Part shown: one piece after another, positions 1 through 5,502 of the stretch | Layout of the letters: the number at the start of each line of letters is the position of its first letter | How positions within the stretch are numbered: the stretch's first letter is position 1 | From: an uncultured Roseburia sp. | GTDB taxonomy: Bacteria > Bacillota > Clostridia > Lachnospirales > Lachnospiraceae | Assembly: GCA_945928585.1 (NCBI GenBank) | Contig: CAMENQ010000172.1 | Location: 1 to 5,597 of the forward strand | Length of the DNA stretch: 5,597 nt | Direction of reading: 5' to 3' | Made by a program: the position numbers and the translations under genes | Notes under the pieces: model-generated | Told to the model about the DNA's origin: nothing | Seen by the model: only the letters and a program-made list of their open reading frames with translations | Databases searched by the model: none

Positions 1-50
1 TTAGAGCCTAGTTTTCCTAAATTTAGCGTCCATGAATTTTTGGAGGTATA

Positions 51-983
51 ATGAACTATACAGATTTTGCAGACTATATAAAAAATTGCTTTAGAGAGAT
101 TATGGGTAAGGATGCCCGTATAAATATTATCACAATTATTGGAAATAATGATTGTGAAAGAGATGCATTAGTTATTTTGGAAGGTAATCAGACCATGTCA
201 CCGTCTATATACCTCAGGGATTATTATGAGGAATATAAGGCGGGAACACCTATAGGAGATATAGTTTCCCATATTTATACTGTTTACAGGAGATATAAAC
301 TTCAAAATGACATAAATGCAGAATTATTTTATGACTTTGAAAAGATAAAAAAGAGTATTGTATATAAGCTTGTAAATAAAGAAAAAAATAAAAAAATGTT
401 GCAGAGTGTTCCACATTTTGATTTCCTTGATTTGTCGGTTGTGTTTTATTTTCTGGTAAATACAGGAAGAATACAAAATGCGACAGCCATGATACGAAAT
501 GAGCATTTGAAAATGTGGAATGTCAGTGGTGATGAGATTTATAATATTGCTACAGAAAATACACCGAAGCTTCTTTGCTATAATATAAAACCTATCGATG
601 AGGTATTGTGGAATTATATTGAGCAATGTAATGAAACGGAAGGATATTTTGCAGATGGTTTATCTGTTCAAAAGGAAATGTTTTCACAGGAAAATAACGA
701 TATGCAGATGTATGTGCTGACTAATTCTTTTAAAATGAATGGAGCAGCATGTATGCTTTACAAAGAACCATTAAAGCTTTTTTCTGCTAAGGTGGATAAT
801 GATATATATATAATTCCAAGCAGCGTGCATGAAGTGATAATGCTTCCGGCAGATGATATATGCAAGAATGAATTGAACACTATGGTACAACAGGTAAATA
901 AAGAGGAAGTAGCGGAAAGTGATATTTTGTCAGACCATATATATATGTATGACAGGGAAAAAGAAGCCATTGTGATACCCTAG
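51..983 (+). CDS. DUF5688-like protein of unknown function
   Basis: The product is 310 residues and is predicted to be cytoplasmic: I see no signal peptide or membrane segment. The pattern matches the DUF5688 family as I remember it. The N-terminal half has the Y-L-x-x-Y-Y-E-x-Y-x-x-G segment around residues 54-65, and a F-D-F-L-D-L-S-V-V stretch lies at 123-131. The C-terminal half is the most family-like, with MYVLTN (220-225), NGAACMLY (230-237), IIPSSVHEVIMLP (254-266), ELNTMVQQVN (274-283) and LSDHIYMYD (293-301). The function of this family is unknown. No nuclease, protease or nucleotide-binding motif is visible, and the conserved PSS-x-HEV segment is the only candidate active or binding patch. 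The start is well supported by GGAGG at 42-46, four bases before ATG. The gene converges on the minus-strand tRNA with a gap of 21 bases and no hairpin terminator of its own. Whether it belongs to an operon running in from the left cannot be seen. Confidence 0.85.
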   Translation: MNYTDFADYIKNCFREIMGKDARINIITIIGNNDCERDALVILEGNQTMSPSIYLRDYYEEYKAGTPIGDIVSHIYTVYRRYKLQNDINAELFYDFEKIKKSIVYKLVNKEKNKKMLQSVPHFDFLDLSVVFYFLVNTGRIQNATAMIRNEHLKMWNVSGDEIYNIATENTPKLLCYNIKPIDEVLWNYIEQCNETEGYFADGLSVQKEMFSQENNDMQMYVLTNSFKMNGAACMLYKEPLKLFSAKVDNDIYIIPSSVHEVIMLPADDICKNELNTMVQQVNKEEVAESDILSDHIYMYDREKEAIVIP

Positions 984-996
984 GAAATATAAGGTC

Positions 997-1004
997 AAAA
1001 AAAA
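997..1004 (-). terminator. T-run terminating the tRNA-Arg transcript
   Basis: On the minus strand, eight consecutive T follow directly after the tRNA discriminator base. There is no separate hairpin in between, so the GC-rich acceptor and T-arm stems of the tRNA would have to act as the terminator stem, or the run marks the site of 3' trimming. That role is inferred; the T-run is seen directly. Confidence 0.5.
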
Positions 1005-1076
1005 TGCACCCGGCGAGAATCGAACTCGCATTTCACCTTCCGGAGAGGTGCGTTCTATCCATTGGACTACAAGTGC
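1005..1076 (-). tRNA. tRNA-Arg, anticodon CCG
   Basis: Read on the minus strand, the 72 bases fold into a full cloverleaf. The acceptor stem GCACTTG pairs with CGGGTGC (two G-U pairs), followed by discriminator A. The D arm is GTCC / AATGGATA / GAAC with one C-A mismatch. The anticodon stem CACCT/AGGTG encloses the loop CTCCGGA, giving anticodon CCG, which reads the Arg codon CGG. The variable loop is AAAT, and the T arm is GCGAG / TTCGATT / CTCGC. The 3' CCA is not encoded, so it must be added by a CCA-adding enzyme. The identity fits the bacterial tRNA-Arg(CCG) pattern, including the GGATAGA D-loop region. The gene stands alone with its own promoter, converging on the DUF5688-like gene and diverging from the membrane-protein gene. 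Confidence 0.95.
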
Positions 1077-1085
1077 AACATATAT

Positions 1086-1114
1086 ATTATATCTGAAAGC
1101 AGGAAAAATATCAA
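1086..1114 (-). promoter_or_regulatory. Sigma-A promoter of tRNA-Arg
   Basis: On the minus strand, a -35 box TTGATA (1109-1114) and a perfect -10 box TATAAT (1086-1091) are separated by exactly 17 bp. Only nine bases lie between the -10 box and the first tRNA base, so the primary transcript has a leader of only a few bases. This is what is expected of a stable-RNA promoter. Confidence 0.85.
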
Positions 1115-1154
1115 TACCATAATTTGTGATGTGTGCAAAATGTGCAGACAGATC

Positions 1155-1159
1155 GGAGG
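1155..1159 (+). promoter_or_regulatory. Ribosome binding site deciding the GTG start
   Basis: GGAGG lies five bases before GTG at 1165. The upstream in-frame starts, GTG 1126 and ATG 1129, have no Shine-Dalgarno sequence in front of them and lie only about 12-15 bases beyond the -35 box of the divergent tRNA promoter. This site therefore moves the start of the membrane-protein gene 13 codons downstream of the longest open frame. Confidence 0.85.
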
Positions 1160-1164
1160 ACAAG

Positions 1165-2127
1165 GTGAACGATAAGGATAATAAATATATATTTGATGAC
1201 GATGAAAATGACGATTTTGAGATAGCTGAATATCTTGAAAGAGAACTGGATGATATGGAAGCAAGGGAGATAAACAGAACCCGTAAAAAAGGCAAAGCAT
1301 CTAAGTTTCCAAAAGCATCAGAGGATATAATGAACAATGAACAGTCATATATCGGTAAAAGCTCAGATAAGTCAGCTGAGACAAATAATAAATCAGACAG
1401 GAAAACCTCGCAGGTAAAAAAGCCGATGTTTGTTTTATATTATGAAAATAACAAACTTAAAGTGCTTTGGTGTACGCTGGGAGTGCTTATTGTTATTCTT
1501 TTAGTTGCACTTATTGTGACTAATATAGGAAAAAGCAGTGACAGTAAAGGAAACCAAAATGAAACCAAAAATGCATCACAGGAGTCGACAACAGAAGAGC
1601 CTGTAACAGAGGAAGCAACTACTGAAAATGCATTTCTTGCTGAACCGGCAGATTCACCGTATATTCAGGTATGTACAACGTTTTTAAAAAGCACATATGT
1701 AGAATGGAATGACGAAACACTTTTACAAATATGTGAAAACACACAGAACCTTCCAAAGGATAGGTTTGTTTTTCTTAATAAATATATTGAAGATGTAGAA
1801 AACTTAAACTGTTATGTGGGAGATGAGACAGAAGACGGAAAGCTTCTTATATACATCACATATGATATTAAGTTTGTAAATATTGAAACAAGAGCACCGT
1901 TGATGGAGGTAGTAATGCTTGTAAAGAAACCTGAGGGAGATGGCTATCTCATACACAATTTTGAAGTTGGTGATGAAGCAGACGTATATACAAGTAATGT
2001 GCAAAATAATCCAAATTATCGTGAATTATGTTCAAGGTTAAATGAACAGCTGGATGCTGCACTTGAAAGTGATGCCAATTTGAAGAATGTTTATGAAATA
2101 TTGAAAAATTCAGGAGGAGAGCAGTAA
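1165..2127 (+). CDS. Single-pass membrane protein with unknown extracytoplasmic domain
   Basis: The protein is 320 residues from the GTG start. Residues 8-36 are very acidic (Asp/Glu-rich, likely helical). They are followed by a polar, Lys-rich segment to about residue 90. One strong hydrophobic helix spans about 100-122 (VLWCTLGVLIVILLVALIV). A low-complexity Thr/Glu/Ser/Asn stalk follows at about 130-150. The C-terminal part, about 155-320, alternates helices and beta strands; the strands at about 226-265 (LLIYITYDIKFV and EVVMLVKK) resemble those of NTF2-like domains, but this is only an impression of fold. Basic residues before the helix place the N-terminus inside and the C-terminal domain outside. 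The outside domain has four Cys (about 170, 190, 216 and 289) that could form disulfides. I recognise no enzymatic motif and no LPxTG-type anchor. The gene is monocistronic, ending at a strong hairpin. Function is unknown; a cell-envelope role is inferred from topology alone. Confidence 0.85.
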   Translation: MNDKDNKYIFDDDENDDFEIAEYLERELDDMEAREINRTRKKGKASKFPKASEDIMNNEQSYIGKSSDKSAETNNKSDRKTSQVKKPMFVLYYENNKLKVLWCTLGVLIVILLVALIVTNIGKSSDSKGNQNETKNASQESTTEEPVTEEATTENAFLAEPADSPYIQVCTTFLKSTYVEWNDETLLQICENTQNLPKDRFVFLNKYIEDVENLNCYVGDETEDGKLLIYITYDIKFVNIETRAPLMEVVMLVKKPEGDGYLIHNFEVGDEADVYTSNVQNNPNYRELCSRLNEQLDAALESDANLKNVYEILKNSGGEQ

Positions 2128-2141
2128 AATATAATCTTAAA

Positions 2142-2178
2142 ATTTCAGCCTTGCCGTACGGCAGGGCTGAAATATTTT
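2142..2178 (+). terminator. Intrinsic terminator after the membrane-protein gene
   Basis: A 15-bp near-perfect inverted repeat (2142-2156 with 2159-2173, one T-G pair) closes on the self-complementary core CCGTACGG, so the real loop is probably GTAC. A short T-rich tail (2175-2178) follows. It starts 14 bases after the stop codon. The opposite strand is also T-rich on its exit side, so weak bidirectional action is possible, though no minus-strand gene needs it. Confidence 0.8.
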
Positions 2179-2194
2179 CCAAATATCTAAAATA

Positions 2195-2242
2195 ACTCCT
2201 AACAAAACTAATAATACAAAACTCCTAAAAAATCTAATAATA
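2195..2242. repeat. Two tandem 22-base direct repeats before the aldolase promoter
   Basis: Copy one is 2195-2216 and copy two is 2221-2242. Both begin ACTCCTAA and end CTAATAATA, and they differ at only two of 22 positions. The period is 26 bp. The second copy ends two bases before the -35 box. A weaker partial resemblance (TCTAAAATA) lies just upstream at 2186-2194. The arrangement resembles tandem binding sites for an activator or repressor, which is inferred. Chance similarity in AT-rich DNA is less likely because the C positions (ACTCCT and CTAATA) are kept in both copies. Confidence 0.55.
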
Positions 2243-2244
2243 TA

Positions 2245-2273
2245 TTGACAAAATATTTTATATAAGGTATATT
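2245..2273 (+). promoter_or_regulatory. Sigma-A promoter of the aldolase gene
   Basis: A perfect -35 box TTGACA (2245-2250), a 17-bp spacer and a -10 box TATATT (2268-2273, five of six matches) form a near-consensus promoter. The transcript would start near 2280, leaving a leader of about 89 bases before the ATG. Confidence 0.8.
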
Positions 2274-2299
2274 TATTAAAGTTTGCAGAATTACTTTAT

Positions 2300-2325
2300 C
2301 GCTTTAAAGCGTAATGGTTTAAAGC
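2300..2325 (+). promoter_or_regulatory. Palindrome and repeated half-site in the aldolase leader
   Basis: A perfect 12-base palindrome CGCTTTAAAGCG (2300-2311) lies about 20 bases after the predicted transcription start. Its half TTTAAAGC (2303-2310) recurs at 2318-2325, 15 bp downstream. ATTAC (2290-2294) can also pair with GTAAT (2311-2315). The site could be a repressor operator, or in RNA a pair of mutually exclusive hairpins. It does not match any riboswitch or T-box leader I know. The repeats are seen directly; the regulatory role is inferred. Confidence 0.4.
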
Positions 2326-2368
2326 AACACAAACAAAGCATTTATACACAGGAAAGGAAAGTAGAAAA

Positions 2369-3352
2369 ATGGATATGACAAACAATGGAAATTTAGTATC
2401 ATACAGACCTGACATAAAGGTTATGGACTGTACATTGCGTGACGGAGGATTAGTAAATGATTTTTTCTTTACAGATGATTTTGTAAGGGATTTATATAAG
2501 GCAAATGTAAAAGCCGGTGTAGATTATATGGAGTTTGGCTATAAGGCTTCAAAGGAAATTTTTGATGTAAAGGATTTTGGAAAGTGGAAGTTTTGTGATG
2601 AGGAGCATATAAGAGAAATAGTAGGTGATAATGATACTGACCTTAAAATTTCAGTTATGACTGATGTGGGAAGAACAGATTTTAAAAAGGATATTCTTGA
2701 CAGAAAGGACAGTGTTATAGATTTAGTAAGAACTGCCTGCTACATACATCAGATACCGGCAGCCATAGAAATGGCGGAGGATGCAAAAGCAAAGGGATAT
2801 GAGACATCCATAAACATTATGGCAGTATCAAAGGTAAATGATGAGGAACTTGACAGCGGACTTAAGCTTATTGCAGAGAGTGGCGGTGTTGATACTATTT
2901 ATCTTGTAGACAGCTTTGGAGCTTTTTATCCTGAGCAGATAGAGAGACTGGCGGACAAGTATGTGAATATAGCCAGAGCATCAGGAAAAACAGTAGGAAT
3001 ACATGCACATAATAACCAGCAGCTTGCATTTGCAAATACAATAACAGCAATAAAGCATGGTGTAAGTCTTCTTGATGCTACAGTCAGCGGAATGGGAAGA
3101 GGCGCAGGAAACTGCTTTATGGAATCATTATTAGGTTTTCTTAAAAATCCAAAATATAATCTTGTACCTGTTATGAATTTAGTTGAAAAACACATTCTTA
3201 AGATGAAGGCAGACGGTGTTATATGGGGATATGATATACCATATCTTCTTACAGGTATTTTAAACAGTCATCCTCGTTCTGCAATAAAATTCTTAAAGGA
3301 TAAGAGAACAGATTATTCTAAATTGCAGCAGGAATTGTTGGATAATGAATAA
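2369..3352 (+). CDS. DRE-TIM metallolyase, aldolase / HMG-CoA lyase-like
   Basis: The 327-residue protein is a TIM-barrel metal-dependent carbon-carbon bond enzyme of the family that includes 4-hydroxy-2-oxovalerate aldolase, HMG-CoA lyase and isopropylmalate synthase. Visible signatures are the first-strand motif TLRDGG (22-27, with metal and substrate residues Arg24 and Asp25), MEFGYK (54-59), DSFGAFYP (181-188), the metal-binding IHAHNNQQLA (211-220, His212, His214 and Asn216) and the glycine-rich GMGRGAGN (241-248). In characterised 4-hydroxy-2-oxovalerate aldolases the motif continues to a catalytic His (LRDGMH); here the same position is Leu28, so the reaction is probably different. No acylating aldehyde dehydrogenase partner is adjacent. 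It also has no C-terminal regulatory domain of the LeuA type. The ATG has an AGGAAAGGAAAG purine tract (2350-2361) seven bases upstream; a second in-frame ATG lies two codons in. The gene has its own promoter and control region. The substrate is unknown. Confidence 0.88.
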   Translation: MDMTNNGNLVSYRPDIKVMDCTLRDGGLVNDFFFTDDFVRDLYKANVKAGVDYMEFGYKASKEIFDVKDFGKWKFCDEEHIREIVGDNDTDLKISVMTDVGRTDFKKDILDRKDSVIDLVRTACYIHQIPAAIEMAEDAKAKGYETSINIMAVSKVNDEELDSGLKLIAESGGVDTIYLVDSFGAFYPEQIERLADKYVNIARASGKTVGIHAHNNQQLAFANTITAIKHGVSLLDATVSGMGRGAGNCFMESLLGFLKNPKYNLVPVMNLVEKHILKMKADGVIWGYDIPYLLTGILNSHPRSAIKFLKDKRTDYSKLQQELLDNE

Positions 3353-3389
3353 AAAAGTCCCGCATAATTATAATTGTTGTTGTGGGGAT
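3351..3389. other. Imperfect hairpin, possibly a decayed terminator
   Basis: Overlapping the aldolase stop codon, six A followed by GTCCCGCA (3357-3364) can pair with TGTGGGGAT (3381-3389) with one bulge and G-U pairs. On the plus strand no T-run follows, so termination there should be weak. The layout looks like the left half of a symmetrical A-tract / stem / T-tract terminator whose right half has changed. On the minus strand the stem is followed by six T. Confidence 0.35.
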
Positions 3390-3424
3390 GGGGTTGATGA
3401 TTAATATGAAGGAAGGAATTTGTT

Positions 3425-4069
3425 ATGAGATTTGATACGGTGATTTTTGATTTGGATGGAACTTTGCTGAATACCCTTGAGGATTTGGCAGATTGTGTGA
3501 ATCATACAATGAAGGTATTTGGGTATCCCGAGAGGACAATTGATGAAGTAAGAAGGTTTGTTGGAAATGGAATTGGTTTGCTGGTAAAAAGAGCTGTACC
3601 GGATTATGTTGAAGACGAACAGTATCAGACAGTCTTTAATGAATTTAAGAAGTATTATACTGATAACTGTCAGGTAAAAACAAGACCGTATGATGGAATA
3701 GTAAGGCTTATAAATGAACTTCATCAGAAGGGGATAAAGATTGCCATAGTTACAAATAAAAATCAAATGGCTGTAAATGAATTGAATAAAAAGTATTTTA
3801 ATGGTATTATAAATGTAGCCGTAGGTGATAATGGTGTCAGAGAAAGAAAACCATCGCCGGAGCCGGTTAAGGAAGCACTGAAACTTCTTAATAGTAAAGC
3901 AGAAAATACCATATATGTAGGAGATTCAGAAGTAGATGTTGCTACAGCAAAAAATGCAGGTCTTTTTGGTGTATATGTAACATGGGGCTTTAGAGATAAG
4001 AAACAGCTTGTGGCTGCAGGCGGTGAACATTTTATAGACAGGCCTGAAGAATTAATGTCTTATCTTTAA
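3425..4069 (+). CDS. HAD family phosphatase, phosphoglycolate phosphatase-like
   Basis: The 214-residue protein carries all four haloacid dehalogenase motifs. Motif I is FDLDGTLLNT (8-17), with Asp9 as nucleophile and Asp11 as acid/base. Motif II is IVTNK (108-112, Thr110), motif III is RKPSPEP (141-147, Lys142), and motif IV is YVGDSEVD (164-171, Asp167 and Asp171 for Mg). The helical cap between motifs I and II (about 15-85) and the overall length fit the Gph/PpaX/PgmB branch of subfamily I. Phosphoglycolate, pyrophosphate and beta-phosphoglucomutase substrates cannot be told apart from motifs alone. It is probably a cytoplasmic metabolite-repair phosphatase. GGAAGGAA (3411-3418) lies six bases before the ATG. 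The gene sits 72 bases after the aldolase and 53 bases before proC on the same strand. No convincing promoter is seen; TAATAT at 3402-3407 lacks a good -35 at proper spacing. Confidence 0.9.
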   Translation: MRFDTVIFDLDGTLLNTLEDLADCVNHTMKVFGYPERTIDEVRRFVGNGIGLLVKRAVPDYVEDEQYQTVFNEFKKYYTDNCQVKTRPYDGIVRLINELHQKGIKIAIVTNKNQMAVNELNKKYFNGIINVAVGDNGVRERKPSPEPVKEALKLLNSKAENTIYVGDSEVDVATAKNAGLFGVYVTWGFRDKKQLVAAGGEHFIDRPEELMSYL

Positions 4070-4122
4070 ATGTTTAAAAGCTTTCCATAATTAATTAAAA
4101 AGTACAGAAAGGAATTGAGAGT

Positions 4123-4926
4123 ATGGCGAAAATAGGATTTATTGGTATGGGAAATATGGGCTATGCCATGTTAAAGGGGGCGCTTACTGTATTTAGTAAG
4201 GATGAGCTTATTTTCACAGATGTAAACACAGACAGAGTAATGACTGTTACAAAGGAAACAGGAGTTCCATATACAGAGACAAATGCTGAACTGGCAAACA
4301 GTGCGAAATTTATAGTTCTGGCAATAAAGCCTCAGTTTTATAATCAGGTTTTACGCAATATTGAGAATGTAGTAAAGGAAGACAATGTAGTTATTTCCAT
4401 TGCACCGGGTATAAGTATTCAGAGTCTTAAGGATTCTCTTGGTTTTAATGCAAGAATAGTACGTGCCATGCCAAATACTCCTGCGCTTTTAGGTGAAGGT
4501 ATGACAGGAGTGTGCTATGACGATAAACTTTTAAATTTTGAGGAAAAGGATACTATTTCCAAGCTTTTTAATTCCTTTGGAAAATACAGGATAGTAGAAG
4601 AAAGACTGATGAGTGCAGTTACCTGTGCATCAGGAAGCTCGCCTGCATATGTATATATGTTTATTGAAGCTATGGCCGATGCAGTAGTTATGAAGGGAAT
4701 GCCAAGAGCAGCAGCATACGAGATGGTAGCACAGACAGTTTTTGGTGCGGCAAAGATGGTGCTTGATACAGGAAAGCATCCGGGAGAGCTTAAAGATATG
4801 GTATGCTCACCTGGAGGAACCACTATAGCAGGAGTGGCAGCATTAGAGGAGTACGGCTTCAGAAACAGCATCATAAAAGCCACCGAAGCCTGCTATGATG
4901 TGGCAGAAGGTTTCAATAAAAAATAA
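4123..4926 (+). CDS. proC: Pyrroline-5-carboxylate reductase
   Basis: It catalyses the last step of proline synthesis, NAD(P)H-dependent reduction of 1-pyrroline-5-carboxylate to L-proline, in the cytoplasm. The 267-residue length is normal for the family. The N-terminal Rossmann fold shows GFIGMGNMG (5-13), followed by VLAIKPQ (65-71) and the RAMPNTPALLGEG segment (114-126). The C-terminal helical dimerisation and substrate domain has SGSSPAYVY (170-178) and the ProC signature around KDMVCSPGGTTIAGVAALEE (224-243). All key elements are present. AAAGGA (4108-4113) lies nine bases before the ATG. The glutamate kinase and gamma-glutamyl phosphate reductase genes (proB, proA) are not in the window, so the pathway is split in this genome or continues elsewhere. 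proC is followed after only 16 bases by the NUDIX gene, indicating co-transcription. Confidence 0.96.
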   Translation: MAKIGFIGMGNMGYAMLKGALTVFSKDELIFTDVNTDRVMTVTKETGVPYTETNAELANSAKFIVLAIKPQFYNQVLRNIENVVKEDNVVISIAPGISIQSLKDSLGFNARIVRAMPNTPALLGEGMTGVCYDDKLLNFEEKDTISKLFNSFGKYRIVEERLMSAVTCASGSSPAYVYMFIEAMADAVVMKGMPRAAAYEMVAQTVFGAAKMVLDTGKHPGELKDMVCSPGGTTIAGVAALEEYGFRNSIIKATEACYDVAEGFNKK

Positions 4927-4942
4927 GGGAGATTAGTACATA

Positions 4943-5482
4943 ATGGAAGAAAAGCCAATTAACCGTATAAACAGAGAACTTGTATACAAGGGTTCAATAA
5001 CAGAGATGTACAGGGATACCATAGAGGATAAAGACGGACATATCCAATATTACGATTTCATAAAGCATAAAGGAGCAGCGGCAGTAGTTCCCGTTACAGA
5101 TGAAGGAAAGCTTCTGATGGTTCGCCAGTACAGAAATGCACTAGACAGATTTACTCTGGAAATACCTGCAGGAGGAAGAAATACTCCTGATGAACCTACA
5201 AAAGACTGTGCAGCAAGGGAACTTGAGGAAGAAACAGGATACAAGTCAGATAATCTTGAACTGCTTATAAGCATTAAAACCACTGTAGCATTCTGCAATG
5301 AACTTATAGATATATATGTAGCCAAAAATCTTGTTCCGTCAAAGCAGCATCTTGACGAGGGAGAATATGTAGATGTAGCAGAATACGACATAGATACCTT
5401 AGTAAATATGGTATATGACTGTACCATACAGGATGCAAAAACAGTGGCGGCCATTATGGCATATGCACATAAATATACATAA
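4943..5482 (+). CDS. NUDIX hydrolase, ADP-ribose pyrophosphatase-like
   Basis: The 179-residue protein has an intact Nudix box, G-x5-E-x7-RE-L-x-EE-x-G-Y, from Gly78 to Tyr100 (REL at 92-94, catalytic Glu96 and Glu97). The features around it are those of ADP-ribose pyrophosphatases: VRQYR (60-64), LEIPAGG (72-78) just before the box, and an acidic region DEGEYVDV (138-145) after it. The expected reaction is hydrolysis of ADP-ribose to AMP and ribose 5-phosphate, preventing build-up of a reactive sugar nucleotide. Other NDP-sugars are possible substrates. It corresponds to the type called NudF/YqkG in Bacillus subtilis, where the gene lies near spoIIM and xerD; whether these follow here is beyond the window. 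A GGGAGA ribosome site (4927-4932) sits directly after the proC stop codon, ten bases before the ATG, so translation may be coupled to proC. Confidence 0.92.
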   Translation: MEEKPINRINRELVYKGSITEMYRDTIEDKDGHIQYYDFIKHKGAAAVVPVTDEGKLLMVRQYRNALDRFTLEIPAGGRNTPDEPTKDCAARELEEETGYKSDNLELLISIKTTVAFCNELIDIYVAKNLVPSKQHLDEGEYVDVAEYDIDTLVNMVYDCTIQDAKTVAAIMAYAHKYT

Positions 5483-5502
5483 GATATATTTAAAATATCT
5501 TA
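5480..5502 (+). repeat. AT-rich inverted repeat at the NUDIX stop codon
   Basis: TAAGATAT (5480-5487) and ATATCTTA (5495-5502) form a perfect 8-bp stem with a seven-base loop, and the left arm includes the stop codon. The stem has a single G-C pair and no T-run follows, so it is a poor terminator. It may be a processing or stability element, or chance in AT-rich DNA. Confidence 0.4.

Noticed and set aside
1005..1076. tRNA gene as an integration site for a mobile element
   Set aside because: No integrase gene and no repeated copy of the tRNA 3' end was seen in the window.
930..1337. Minus-strand open frame spanning the tRNA and the start of the membrane-protein gene
   Set aside because: It runs through the tRNA-Arg gene and antisense to two well-supported genes, and its predicted protein is low-complexity Ser/Leu-rich; no ribosome site was found.
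2195..2242. CRISPR-like or attachment-site interpretation of the tandem repeats
   Set aside because: There are only two copies with a four-base gap, no spacers, no cas genes and no integrase; promoter-proximal position fits regulation better.
2280..2368. Riboswitch or T-box in the aldolase leader
   Set aside because: The leader is only about 89 bases, with no T-box motif, no conserved riboswitch core I know, and no terminator hairpin before the ATG.
5050..5454. Minus-strand 134-codon frame inside the NUDIX gene, with similar ones inside proC, the HAD gene and the aldolase
   Set aside because: Each is antisense to a gene with clear family motifs and has composition typical of a shadow frame.
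5480..5502. Intrinsic terminator after the NUDIX gene
   Set aside because: The stem is almost all A-T and is followed by CTAAGAATAG rather than a T-run.
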